Positions 13,794-22,332 of a stretch of DNA of 34,118 bases are shown here, in pieces. The notes under the pieces were generated by a model, which searched no databases, was not told where the DNA came from, and was given only the letters and a program-made list of their open reading frames with translations. The stretch's first letter is position 1; each line of letters starts with the position of its first letter. Where the stretch lies: the NCBI GenBank assembly GCA_035306605.1, contig DATGNR010000087.1. The stretch is one strand, 5' to 3'. The position numbers were made by a program, and so were the translations under genes. This stretch comes from Xanthomarina sp035306605 (GTDB taxonomy: Bacteria; Bacteroidota; Bacteroidia; Flavobacteriales; Flavobacteriaceae).

Positions 13794-15698
13794 ATGGAAG
13801 AAAAGAAAATTGACATAAATTCAATTATTGGATTTATACTTATTTTTGGAATTTTAGTGTACATGATGTACACGAACAGACCAACTGAAGAAGAATTAGC
13901 AGCACAAGAAAAGGCGAAACAAGAGCAAGTTGAAGCCGCTAAAAAAGCAGCTGAAAATGCAGATACAGCTGTGATTACAGCAGAAGATCTTGCTGGAGCA
14001 TCTCTTTCTGATTCTCTAAAGCTCATTGCTTTAAATAATAAATTAGGAGCCTTTGCCTATTCTTCAACGCTTCCATCAGCAACGGATACGGAAACTCTTG
14101 TTGAAACCGAGGTGTTAGCTCTAAAGTTTAGTAATAAAGGTGGTTACCTATCAGAAATTAAACTGAAGCAATTTGTCGATTTCGATTCTGTACCTATTTA
14201 TTTAGTTCGAGAAGGAAATACCAATTTCAATATAAATTTTGGCACAACCGATAGCCGAATCTTAAATACTAAGGACCTTTATTTTCAACCAACTATTACC
14301 AAAAATGGGGAGAATACAGTAGTTTCTATGAGACTTCAAGTGTCTCCTGTAAAGTATTTGGAATACCGTTACGAGCTGAAACCGAACGATTATATGGTCG
14401 ATTTTACCATCAGATCGCAAGGCTTGAACAATGTGATTAATAGTTCACAAGAAGTAAATTTAGACTGGTCATTAGATACGTATCGTCACGATCAAAGTAT
14501 TTCATACGAAAACCGTTACACGCGTTTAACCTACCAATACGAAGGTAAAAAGATTGATAAATTATCCCAAACTGGAGAGGACGACGAAACGGTTGATGAT
14601 GCCAATTGGTTATCTTACAGACAACACTTTTTTAGTTCTATTTTAGTTTCTAAAAATCCATTAAAGAATGTAAAAATTACGTCTAAGGATTTAGTGGCAG
14701 ATGAAGATATTGATACGGTTTTTACTAAACGATTTACCACGAAGTTTCCTTTAGCCTTTGAAGCTGGGGAAATCAATCAACCATTAAAGTTCTACTTTGG
14801 ACCTACGGATAGTAAAATCTTAAAAACATACGACAGCAATTTAGATGATAGTATCCCATTTGGTTGGGGAATTTTCGGATGGATCAATAAGGCCATATTT
14901 ATTCCGTTATTCGGATTCTTAAGTGGCTTCTTACCTTACGGAATCGCTATTATTGTTATGACAATTCTTATTAAGTTATTAATGTCGTTTGTACAATACA
15001 AGCAATTCTTGTCTCAAGCGAAATTAAAGGTGTTAAAGCCGGAGTTAGACGCTATTAGAGAAAAATATAAAGACAATAAAATGAAGGCGCAACAAGAAAC
15101 AATGGCGCTTCAAAACAAAGCAGGAGCCAGTCCTTTAAGTGGTTGTATCCCTGGGTTGATTCAATTACCGGTATTTTATGCCTTGTTTATGTTCTTCCCA
15201 ACTGCTTTCGATTTAAGACAAAAAAGTTTCTTGTGGGCAGACGATTTATCTTCTTATGATGCGGTAGCATACCTGCCATTTAAAATCCCATTCTATGGAG
15301 ATCACGTGAGTTTGTTTCCAATTTTGGCGGCCATCACCATTTTCTTCTATATGAAAATGACCACAGGACAACAAATGGCTTCACAACCTACACAAGAAGG
15401 TATGCCAGACATGGCTAAAATGATGAAGTACATGATTTACTTCTCACCTTTAATGATGTTGTTCTTCTTTAATAACTATGCTTCAGGTTTAAGTTTATAC
15501 TATTTTATTTCAAATGCTATTAGTATTGGAATTATGTTGGTAATTAAAAACTACATCTTGGATGAAGATAAAATTCATGCTCAAATTCAGGAGAATAAAA
15601 AGAAACCTAAAAAGCAAAACCGTTTCCAAAAGAAAATGGAGCAAATGATGGAGCAAGCTGAACAGCAAAAACAAGCGCAAGAGAAGCGTAGAAAATAA
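13794..15698 (+). CDS. yidC: Membrane protein insertase YidC
   Basis: Inserts and folds inner-membrane proteins, alone or with Sec. A membrane segment (about 11-26), a coiled alanine/glutamate-rich linker and a large periplasmic domain (about 60-350) precede the conserved insertase core (about 365-590). The core contains SFVQYKQFLSQAK, then the amphipathic hairpin, then GASPLSGCIPGLIQLPVFYA. The C-terminal tail is strongly basic (KKKPKKQNRFQKK onward), as in forms that contact ribosomes. K394 occupies the place of the groove arginine of E. coli YidC (R366). Length is 634 residues. It is 104 bp after pyrG and ends in a good terminator. Confidence 0.96.
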   Translation: MEEKKIDINSIIGFILIFGILVYMMYTNRPTEEELAAQEKAKQEQVEAAKKAAENADTAVITAEDLAGASLSDSLKLIALNNKLGAFAYSSTLPSATDTETLVETEVLALKFSNKGGYLSEIKLKQFVDFDSVPIYLVREGNTNFNINFGTTDSRILNTKDLYFQPTITKNGENTVVSMRLQVSPVKYLEYRYELKPNDYMVDFTIRSQGLNNVINSSQEVNLDWSLDTYRHDQSISYENRYTRLTYQYEGKKIDKLSQTGEDDETVDDANWLSYRQHFFSSILVSKNPLKNVKITSKDLVADEDIDTVFTKRFTTKFPLAFEAGEINQPLKFYFGPTDSKILKTYDSNLDDSIPFGWGIFGWINKAIFIPLFGFLSGFLPYGIAIIVMTILIKLLMSFVQYKQFLSQAKLKVLKPELDAIREKYKDNKMKAQQETMALQNKAGASPLSGCIPGLIQLPVFYALFMFFPTAFDLRQKSFLWADDLSSYDAVAYLPFKIPFYGDHVSLFPILAAITIFFYMKMTTGQQMASQPTQEGMPDMAKMMKYMIYFSPLMMLFFFNNYASGLSLYYFISNAISIGIMLVIKNYILDEDKIHAQIQENKKKPKKQNRFQKKMEQMMEQAEQQKQAQEKRRK

Positions 15699-15701
15699 AT
15701 T

Positions 15702-15728
15702 AAAGCTGCCTCTTTTGGCAGCTTTTTT
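15702..15728 (+). terminator. Terminator of yidC
   Basis: AAAGCTGCC (15702-15710) and GGCAGCTTT (15717-15725) form a perfect 9-bp stem with loop TCTTTT, followed by a run of Ts. It begins four nt after the stop codon. Confidence 0.93.
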
Positions 15729-15794
15729 GCTATATAACATATTTGTAAATATACCGTTATAATCAAAAGTCTAAATCATAATTTTTTACCGAGT

Positions 15795-16499
15795 ATGAAA
15801 CACATAATAGTCCTTTTATTTTTAGTCTTACCAACCGTCTTTGTGGCCCAAAACATCAATCAATTGGATGAAAACGGAAAAAGACACGGTGTTTGGAAAA
15901 AGAACTTCGATAATACCAATGTCATTCGTTATGAGGGAGAATTTAATCATGGAAAGGAAATTGGTCTTTTTAAATTTTATAAAAACATCAATATGGCTGC
16001 AGTTTTAACAGCTACTAAAGAATTCAACGCTAAAGATGATGTCGCAGATGTTACCTTTTATGCTTCCAACGGAAAAGTTATAAGCAAAGGAAAAATGCGT
16101 GGTAAAGACTATATTGGAGAATGGATTTACTATCATAAGGATGCTAAACAAGTAATGACGCTAGAACACTATAACAGCCAAGGAGAATTGGATGGAGAGA
16201 GTTTGGTTTACTATAATAGCGGGCAATTAGCTGAAAAGCGTGTATATAAAAATAATAAGTTGGATGGTAAAGCCACTTGGTTTTATGAAAGTGGAAAGGA
16301 AATGAAAACCTATGTGTATAAAAAGGGGATTCTACATGGGGAAGCTAAGTTTTACAATGCTAGTGGCGAACTAGAAATTGAAGGGCAATATAAAAACGAT
16401 AAAAAAGACGGTATTTGGAAATACTATAAAAATGGTGAGTTAACAGAAGAAAAAGACTTTACTGTTTATAGTAAAAACCCATATTTAAAAAAGGAATAA
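15795..16499 (+). CDS. Secreted MORN-like repeat protein
   Basis: A 234-residue protein with a signal peptide (MKHIIVLLFLVLPTVFVA, cleavage before Q19). The rest is a series of roughly 20-residue repeats of the form G-x-W-x-x-(Y/F)-x-x-(G/D)-(K/E)-x, e.g. HGVWKKNF, IGEWIYY, DGESLVYY, HGEAKFYN and DGIWKYYKNGE. This is the MORN_2/YwqK-like pattern common in Bacteroidota. Database labels such as YwqK-family antitoxin come from similarity only; no toxin gene is adjacent and the protein is exported. Its function is unknown. It is a monocistronic unit between two terminators. Confidence 0.82.
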   Translation: MKHIIVLLFLVLPTVFVAQNINQLDENGKRHGVWKKNFDNTNVIRYEGEFNHGKEIGLFKFYKNINMAAVLTATKEFNAKDDVADVTFYASNGKVISKGKMRGKDYIGEWIYYHKDAKQVMTLEHYNSQGELDGESLVYYNSGQLAEKRVYKNNKLDGKATWFYESGKEMKTYVYKKGILHGEAKFYNASGELEIEGQYKNDKKDGIWKYYKNGELTEEKDFTVYSKNPYLKKE

Positions 16500-16527
16500 A
16501 GCTTTTAGTAACGGCTTAAAAATATAA

Positions 16528-16560
16528 AAGCTCCTTATAAATAAGGAGCTTCACTTTTTT
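16528..16560 (+). terminator. Terminator of the MORN-like gene
   Basis: AAGCTCCTTAT (16528-16538) and ATAAGGAGCTT (16541-16551) are perfectly complementary, with about 9-10 usable base pairs around a tight loop. CAC and six Ts follow. The remaining spacer to 16766 is AT-rich and I see no gene in it. Confidence 0.88.
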
Positions 16561-16766
16561 AGGTATGCCTCAAAATGAGTAAGCTATTAATCAATCGAAG
16601 TAGGGATCTACCTAAACATAAGTAATGTAAAATTAAATAAAATAAGCGACATAATAAAATAACAATTTGTTAAAGTTAGATGTGTTCTTGTAAAATACTG
16701 ATAAATAAGCTGTTAGGTTGTGAGGTTTTATAAATATATAATAGATATGGATTTATCCAAAATCCC

Positions 16767-16774
16767 TATCTTTA
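16767..16774 (+). promoter_or_regulatory. -7 box of the mnmA promoter
   Basis: TATCTTTA followed by C, the same variant seen before miaE, bshC and the DUF2911 gene. It ends 12 nt before the ATG at 16787, so the leader should be only about 9 nt. Confidence 0.5.
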
Positions 16775-16786
16775 CAAGCTAAAATT

Positions 16787-17980
16787 ATGAAGAAAAAACG
16801 TGTAATAGTTGGACTTTCTGGAGGTGTAGATTCCAGTGTAGCCGCTTACTTGTTAAAGGAGCAAGGGTATGAGGTTATAGGCTTGTTTATGAAAAACTGG
16901 CATGATGATACGGTAACCATTTCTAACGAATGTCCTTGGTTAGACGATAGTAACGACGCCATGTTGGTAGCAGATAAATTGGGTATCCCTTTTCAAACGG
17001 TTGACCTGAGCGAGCAATACAAAGAGCGTATTGTGGACTATATGTTTAACGAATACGAAAAAGGGAGAACACCTAACCCAGATGTGCTTTGTAACAGGGA
17101 AATAAAGTTCGATGTTTTTATGAAAATCGCTTTAGACCTTGGTGCAGATTATGTGGCTACAGGGCATTACTGCCGTAAAAACACCATAATTAAAGATGGA
17201 AAAGAAGTCCATCAACTCCTGGCAGGTGCCGATGATAATAAAGACCAATCCTATTTTTTATGTCAGTTGTCTCAAGAGCAATTGGCAAAAGCCTTGTTTC
17301 CTATTGGTGAACTTCAAAAACCAGAAGTAAGGGAAATTGCAGCAAAACAAAACTTGATTACCGCAGAAAAGAAAGATTCTCAAGGTCTTTGTTTTATTGG
17401 AAAGGTTAGGTTGCCAGAGTTTCTTCAGCAACAATTAAAACCAAAAGAAGGAGTTATTGTTGAAGTTTCAAACGATTTTGAGGCTTATCAACAAGAGCGT
17501 CCAGATTTTAAGACTAAGGAAGAAGAACTTCAGTATTTGTCAAAAAGAACAGTGTACAACTTTCAAGACGGGAAAGTAGTTGGTAAACATCAGGGCGCAC
17601 ATTACTTCACTAAAGGGCAACGTAAAGGTTTGGCCGTTGGCGGGACTGTAGAACCTCTTTTTGTTATTGAAACCAACGTAGACGACAATATTATTTATAC
17701 CGGACAAGGAAAACAACATCCAGGTTTATATAAAACTGTGCTTTTTGTTTCAAATGAGGAACTGCATTGGGTTCGCGAGGATTTACAACTGCAATCAAAC
17801 GAAACGATGGAGGTGATGGCACGAATTCGTTACAGACAAACTTTAGAAAAGGCTACGTTGTATAAGGTGGATTCAGGGTTGTATGTGGAATTTCAAAACC
17901 CTCAAATGGCCATAACCGAAGGACAATTTGTTGCTTGGTATTTGGAGGATGAATTAGTTGGTTCAGGAGTAATTTCTTAA
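16787..17980 (+). CDS. mnmA: tRNA-specific 2-thiouridylase MnmA
   Basis: Thiolates U34 at C2 in the wobble position of Lys, Glu and Gln tRNAs, using sulfur relayed from cysteine desulfurase. The ATP-binding PP-loop is SGGVDSS (11-17). The catalytic cysteines are C102 (NPDVLCNREIKF) and C202 (SQGLCFIGK). A beta-barrel C-terminal domain follows, with GQRKGLAVGG and IRYRQ. Length is 397 residues, slightly longer than the E. coli protein because of an insert around 240-265. The S8 protease gene starts 24 nt after its stop, with the intervening hairpin covering that start codon. Confidence 0.96.
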   Translation: MKKKRVIVGLSGGVDSSVAAYLLKEQGYEVIGLFMKNWHDDTVTISNECPWLDDSNDAMLVADKLGIPFQTVDLSEQYKERIVDYMFNEYEKGRTPNPDVLCNREIKFDVFMKIALDLGADYVATGHYCRKNTIIKDGKEVHQLLAGADDNKDQSYFLCQLSQEQLAKALFPIGELQKPEVREIAAKQNLITAEKKDSQGLCFIGKVRLPEFLQQQLKPKEGVIVEVSNDFEAYQQERPDFKTKEEELQYLSKRTVYNFQDGKVVGKHQGAHYFTKGQRKGLAVGGTVEPLFVIETNVDDNIIYTGQGKQHPGLYKTVLFVSNEELHWVREDLQLQSNETMEVMARIRYRQTLEKATLYKVDSGLYVEFQNPQMAITEGQFVAWYLEDELVGSGVIS

Positions 17981-17984
17981 ATTG

Positions 17985-18007
17985 CATGAGTTAAAAACCA
18001 ACTCATG
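17985..18007 (+). promoter_or_regulatory. Hairpin burying the start codon of the S8 protease gene
   Basis: CATGAGTT (17985-17992) and AACTCATG (18000-18007) are perfectly complementary around the 7-nt loop AAAAACC. The 3' arm contains the protease ATG (18005-18007). The 5' arm begins 5 nt after the mnmA stop, so a ribosome terminating there would overlap and open the stem. This fits translational coupling. The structure is visible; regulation is inference. Confidence 0.5.
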
Positions 18008-19606
18008 ACTTCAAGACTACTACTTTTATTACTTTTATGTTTTCAATTTCAAGTTTTTGCCCAGGAGGATGCCTGGGTGTATTTGACTGATAAAGAGGAT
18101 GTAGCCGTTTCCCTTGCAAATCCCATTAGCATTTTAACGCAAAAAGCTATTGATAGAAAACAAGCGCACGCCGTTCCTATCGATTTTCGCGATGTACCTG
18201 TTAATGAAACTTATATTTCACAGCTAAAAGCACAAGCAGGCGTAACAGTTCTAGCCAAATCGAAGTGGTTTAATGCCGTTCATGTTCGCGGGGAGCAATC
18301 AGATCTTAATAACCTTTTAAACTTGTCTTTTGTTGCTGATATTGTCTTTGCAGATAAGAGTTTAAATACCCGAGTAAGTCAGCCAGAGAATAAATTCGAA
18401 TTAGAAGCCCTTCGCACTAATTTTAACTACGGTTCAGCGGCCAACCAAATAGAAATGATTCAAGGAGACGCCCTTCACTTAGATGATTATACAGGTGCAG
18501 GAATGACCATTGCTGTTATTGATGCAGGTTTTCCTAATGTAAATACTATGGCGGGCTTCCAACGTTTAAGAGATAATAATGGCATTTTAGGTGGTTACGA
18601 TTTTTACGATAGAAACCCAGATGTCTATGCCAATACTTCAAGTACACATGGAACCGTAGTTTTAAGTACCATGGCAGGCTATATAGAAGGATCTTATGTG
18701 GGAACAGCTCCGGATGCTTCATACTATTTATTTAGAACTGAAAATGCACCTAATGAAAATCCCTTAGAGGAAAGTCTTTGGGTAGAAGCCGCAGAAAGAG
18801 CAGATAGTTTAGGGGTAGATATTATCAATTCGTCTTTGGGATACAAATTCTACGACAATTCTAATTATACCCATGCGGATGAAGATTTGGATGGCTTAAC
18901 CACTTATATAAGTAAAGGCGCCAACATCGCATTCGAAAAGGGAATCTTAGTGGTCAACTCTGCGGGAAATGCTGGTGCAGGCGGATTAAACGCTCCGGCC
19001 GACGCAGCAGGTGTTTTTACCATAGGTGGTGTAAAATCCAATGGCGAGTACGCCACTTTTAGTTCACAAGGCAGTGTTTTTCAACCAACCCAAAAACCAG
19101 ATGTGGTAGCTCAAGCACAGGCAAGTGTGGTTATAAATACAGACGACTCTATTCTAACCACAAACGGAACCTCTTTTAGCTCTCCAATTATGGCAGGTGC
19201 TTTGGCTTGTTTATGGCAAGCACTACCCGATTTAAGTAATGCCGAAATCATGCAATTGGTTCGGGAATCGGCCTCTCAGTACACCACTCCAGATTATTTT
19301 CTGGGATATGGAATTCCCAATTTAGCCATGGCTTTAAATCAAGGTTTAAGTATAGAAGAGGTGGAGAGTGTACAAAATAACATACAAATCTATCCTAATC
19401 CTGTTTTTAACGAACTTCATATTGTTTTTCCTTCCCATGAAAAGCAAGTACAAGTGACTATGTATAACATTTTAGGAAACAAAGTATTGGAAGTGAGTTT
19501 GTTGAATTCTTCAAAAATAAACGTATCGACTTTAGCGAATGGAGTTTACCTTTTAAAAATGGAAACCCCATCGGGCACATTAACTAAAAAATTGATTAAA
19601 AAATAA
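18005..19606 (+). CDS. Subtilisin-like S8 serine protease with T9SS sorting domain
   Basis: An exported serine endopeptidase. The signal peptide (1-20, ending QVFAQ) is followed by a propeptide-like region (to about 150). The catalytic domain has D173 (AVIDAG), H215 (SSTHGT), oxyanion N322 (SAGNAG) and S390 (NGTSFSSP), so the triad is intact. The last 75 residues are a type IX secretion C-terminal sorting domain: IYPNP, then L-H-I, an N-I-L-G-N-K turn, L-A-N-G-V-Y-L-L-K and a terminal KKLIKK. It should cross the outer membrane by T9SS and be released or anchored. The substrate is unknown. Its start codon lies in a hairpin, and its TAA overlaps the next gene's ATG (TAATG). Confidence 0.93.
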   Translation: MTSRLLLLLLLCFQFQVFAQEDAWVYLTDKEDVAVSLANPISILTQKAIDRKQAHAVPIDFRDVPVNETYISQLKAQAGVTVLAKSKWFNAVHVRGEQSDLNNLLNLSFVADIVFADKSLNTRVSQPENKFELEALRTNFNYGSAANQIEMIQGDALHLDDYTGAGMTIAVIDAGFPNVNTMAGFQRLRDNNGILGGYDFYDRNPDVYANTSSTHGTVVLSTMAGYIEGSYVGTAPDASYYLFRTENAPNENPLEESLWVEAAERADSLGVDIINSSLGYKFYDNSNYTHADEDLDGLTTYISKGANIAFEKGILVVNSAGNAGAGGLNAPADAAGVFTIGGVKSNGEYATFSSQGSVFQPTQKPDVVAQAQASVVINTDDSILTTNGTSFSSPIMAGALACLWQALPDLSNAEIMQLVRESASQYTTPDYFLGYGIPNLAMALNQGLSIEEVESVQNNIQIYPNPVFNELHIVFPSHEKQVQVTMYNILGNKVLEVSLLNSSKINVSTLANGVYLLKMETPSGTLTKKLIKK

Positions 19607-20547
19607 TGCAAAACAGAATTACCCAATTATTTAATATACAATATCCAATCATTCAAGCGGGTATGATTTGGAATTCCGGATGGCGTTTAGCCTCAGCGGC
19701 AAGTAATGCAGGAGCTTTAGGCTTAATTGGAGCAGGAAGTATGTATCCTGAAGTGTTAAGAGAGCACATCCAAAAATGTAAACAAGCAACCGACAAACCT
19801 TTTGGAGTGAATGTACCAATGCTATATCCAAACATCGAGGAGATTATGGATATTATTGTAGAAGAAGGGGTAAAAATTGTCTTTACTTCAGCTGGAAATC
19901 CGAAAACTTGGACGACTTGGTTGCAAGAAAGAGGGATAACCGTAGTTCACGTGGTTAGTAGTGTAAAGTTTGCATTAAAAGCCCAAGAAGCAGGAGTGGA
20001 TGCCGTGGTGGCTGAAGGTTTTGAAGCTGGAGGTCATAATGGGAGAGATGAAACAACTACCTTGACTTTAATTCCTATGGTCAAGGAACAAATTCAAATT
20101 CCATTAATCGCAGCTGGAGGAATTGCCACAGGAAAAGCCATGTTGGCAACCATGATTCTGGGCGCAGATGCTGTACAAGTTGGTAGCCGATTTGTGGCTA
20201 GTGAGGAAAGTTCGGCACATCAAGATTTTAAACAAGTAGTGGTGGATGCCAAGGAAGGCGATACCCAATTAACTTTAAAGGAATTGGCACCGGTAAGATT
20301 AATAAAAAACAAATTCTATAACGAGATCCAAGAGTTATATAAAACAGCTCCAACTACCGATCAGCTTAAGGACTTATTAGGAAGGGCTAGAGCTAAACGA
20401 GGTATGTTTGAAGGCGATCTAGAGGATGGTGAATTGGAAATCGGACAAATAGCAGGCTTGATACACGACATCAAACCAGCAGCTCAAATTATAGCAGATA
20501 TGATGCAGGAGTTTGAGGAAGCGAAGCAACAAGTTTCAACACTTTAA
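19606..20547 (+). CDS. Nitronate monooxygenase-like FMN enzyme
   Basis: A TIM-barrel flavoenzyme of the 2-nitropropane dioxygenase/nitronate monooxygenase family (313 residues). Marks: PIIQAGM near residue 14, an AGGHNGRDE loop with H144 (the usual catalytic or flavin-side histidine), the phosphate-binding AAGGIATGKA (169-178) and GADAVQVGSRF (186-196). FabK-type enoyl-ACP reductases share this fold and cannot be fully excluded. Its ATG shares one base with the protease stop (TAATG), indicating tight coupling even though no functional link is obvious. No strong terminator follows, and the next gene has its own promoter box. Confidence 0.85.
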   Translation: MQNRITQLFNIQYPIIQAGMIWNSGWRLASAASNAGALGLIGAGSMYPEVLREHIQKCKQATDKPFGVNVPMLYPNIEEIMDIIVEEGVKIVFTSAGNPKTWTTWLQERGITVVHVVSSVKFALKAQEAGVDAVVAEGFEAGGHNGRDETTTLTLIPMVKEQIQIPLIAAGGIATGKAMLATMILGADAVQVGSRFVASEESSAHQDFKQVVVDAKEGDTQLTLKELAPVRLIKNKFYNEIQELYKTAPTTDQLKDLLGRARAKRGMFEGDLEDGELEIGQIAGLIHDIKPAAQIIADMMQEFEEAKQQVSTL

Positions 20548-20673
20548 GCTTGCATCTAAAACTTGTTTTAACAAAATAAAAAGGGAAAAGATCTTTATAG
20601 TTAAGGGATATAAAAAACCATGTTAATCTATTATTAAATTCCATCATAGTTAGCATAACATAAAGCTAAATAC

Positions 20674-20681
20674 TACTTTTG
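20674..20681 (+). promoter_or_regulatory. -7 box of the MATE gene, almost touching the start codon
   Basis: TACTTTTG exactly matches TAnnTTTG and ends 4 nt before the ATG at 20686. The expected transcription start (about 4 nt downstream) falls at or just before the start codon. A TTAG at about 20649-20652 is a weak -33 candidate at acceptable spacing. Confidence 0.6.
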
Positions 20682-20685
20682 CAAA

Positions 20686-22068
20686 ATGTTTTTAAGCAAC
20701 TACACGAAAGAATTTAAATACAATTTAAAATTGTCGGCCCCAGTTATGTTAGGCATGCTTGGGCATACCTTTGTACAGTTTATAGACAATATCATGGTGG
20801 GACAATTAGGTACGGCGGAATTGGCTGCTGTGTCCTTGGGAAACAGTTTTATGTTTGTGGCCATGTCCTTAGGTATTGGGTTTTCTACGGCCATTACACC
20901 TTTAGTGGCAGAAGCGGATACGGCCAATAATTTCGCTCGAGGTAAATCGGCTTTAAAGCATGGACTGTTTTTGTGTACGGTTTTAGGCTTGGTATTATTC
21001 CTAATGCTGTATTTTTCAAAACCCCTTATGTATTTAATGAAACAGCCTATTGAGGTGGTAGAACTAGCAATTCCTTATTTAGATTTGGTAGCCTTTTCAT
21101 TAATTCCTTTAATTATATTCCAAGCGTTTAAGCAGTTTAGTGATGGTTTATCTATGACTAGATATCCCATGTATGCTACCATTTTAGCGAATGTGGTGAA
21201 CGTGTTTTTTAATTACGTGCTGATTTTTGGGAAATTAGGCTTTCCTGAAATGGGCATCGTTGGAGCAGCTTATGGGACCTTGATTTCTAGATTCGTTATG
21301 GTAGGTTACTTGTGGTGGTTGCTAAAAGGAAGAGAAAAATCCAAGGCTTACGTAACCAATATCAAGTTTTTTGTATTGGATAAGCTTATGTTGAAAAAAA
21401 TGTTGGGCTTAGGAGCGCCAAGTGCTATGCAAATGTTTTTTGAAGTAGCCATTTTCACCTCCGCAGTTTGGATTAGTGGTTTGCTGGGTAAAAATCCTCA
21501 GGCAGCCAATCAGATAGCTTTAAACTTATCTTCTATGACCTTTATGGTGGCTATGGGATTAAGTGTCACCTCTATGATTCGTGTTGGAAATCAAAAAGGT
21601 TTGAAGAATTATTCAGAGTTAAGACGAATTGCCTTTTCCATATTTTTGTTGGGAATGATTTTCGCTACATTTTTCGCTTCTATATTCTTTATTTTCCACA
21701 AGCACTTACCAAAAATATATGTCGATTTTAATGATCTAGAAAATTTAGTGGATAATACGGAAGTGGTCGCCATCGCTTCAAAATTATTAATTGCCGCAGC
21801 TTTCTTCCAGATTAGTGATAGCATTCAAGTTGTCATGCTTGGAGCTTTAAGAGGCTTGCAGGATGTAAAAATCCCAACGATAATCACTTTTATTTCATAT
21901 TGGCTGATTGGGTTTCCTATTAGTTTTATCCTAGGAAGAGAAGAATCCTATGGCAGTTTCGGTATTTGGCTCGGACTCCTCGCAGGATTAACAACGGCAG
22001 CTATTTTATTATACATTCGTTTTAATTATCTTACCAAAAAATTGATTCTAGACCAAACTAACGTCTAA
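20686..22068 (+). CDS. MATE family efflux transporter
   Basis: A 460-residue inner-membrane exporter, probably Na+ or H+ coupled, of the NorM/DinF-like MATE family. About twelve hydrophobic segments form two similar halves. Recognisable stretches include PVMLGMLGHTFVQFIDNIMVGQLG at the first helix (given here only as a landmark around residues 15-38), FSTAITPLVAEA, and GAPSAMQMFFEVAIF at the start of the second half. Substrate unknown; family members export cationic drugs or metabolites. The mRNA is predicted leaderless. The last codons and stop lie inside a CTAACNN heptamer repeat, so the C-terminal T-N-V may be repeat-derived. Confidence 0.92.
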   Translation: MFLSNYTKEFKYNLKLSAPVMLGMLGHTFVQFIDNIMVGQLGTAELAAVSLGNSFMFVAMSLGIGFSTAITPLVAEADTANNFARGKSALKHGLFLCTVLGLVLFLMLYFSKPLMYLMKQPIEVVELAIPYLDLVAFSLIPLIIFQAFKQFSDGLSMTRYPMYATILANVVNVFFNYVLIFGKLGFPEMGIVGAAYGTLISRFVMVGYLWWLLKGREKSKAYVTNIKFFVLDKLMLKKMLGLGAPSAMQMFFEVAIFTSAVWISGLLGKNPQAANQIALNLSSMTFMVAMGLSVTSMIRVGNQKGLKNYSELRRIAFSIFLLGMIFATFFASIFFIFHKHLPKIYVDFNDLENLVDNTEVVAIASKLLIAAAFFQISDSIQVVMLGALRGLQDVKIPTIITFISYWLIGFPISFILGREESYGSFGIWLGLLAGLTTAAILLYIRFNYLTKKLILDQTNV

Positions 22069-22099
22069 CAACTAACGCCTAACAACTAACGCCTAACAA
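22058..22099. repeat. Heptamer tandem repeat, six CTAACNN units
   Basis: Units in order: CTAACGT, CTAACAA, CTAACGC, CTAACAA, CTAACGC, CTAACAA. The array covers the last codons and the stop of the MATE gene and ends 3 nt before the ATG of the next gene. The same heptamer recurs at 27173-27262 in the same orientation. Confidence 0.85.
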
Positions 22100-22102
22100 T
22101 AT

Positions 22103-22330
22103 ATGGACTTCCCAAAATTTTTACTAGGAGATAACACCGATTATCCAACAGCAATTTTTGTAATACACACCGAATTTCCTAGATTTATTATCAATTTAGA
22201 AAATGACGATGTGGAATGGCTTGAAGATTTCGATCAACACGATCAGAAAGAGCTTGAAATTGAAGCTGAGAGTTTAATCCAACAAGCAACCGATTTCTAC
22301 GATAGAGAAATTTCTCGCTACGAAGAATAA
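22103..22330 (+). CDS. Small acidic protein of unknown function
   Basis: I recognise no family. The 75 residues run from MDFPKFLLGDNTDYPTAIFV to a strongly acidic, helical C-terminal half (DVEWLEDF, KELEIEAESLIQQATDFYD). There is no signal peptide, membrane segment or cysteine. The opening, in which the protein seems to mention a filled beta-hairpin (TAIFVIHTEFPRFIINL), suggests a small alpha/beta fold. The start follows the heptamer array by 3 nt. It sits between a transporter and a PAP2 phosphatase on the same strand. Real coding is supported by the clean frame and biased composition. Confidence 0.75.
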   Translation: MDFPKFLLGDNTDYPTAIFVIHTEFPRFIINLENDDVEWLEDFDQHDQKELEIEAESLIQQATDFYDREISRYEE

Positions 22331-22332
22331 AA

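Noticed and set aside
15795..16499. Antitoxin of a toxin-antitoxin pair (YwqK label)
   Set aside because: Signal peptide, exported repeat protein, no adjacent toxin candidate.
16561..16614. tRNA-like fold (AGGTA/TACCT outer stem with two small inner hairpins)
   Set aside because: It is too short at 54 nt, lacks a T-arm consensus and CCA-stem length, and the inner and outer stems compete.
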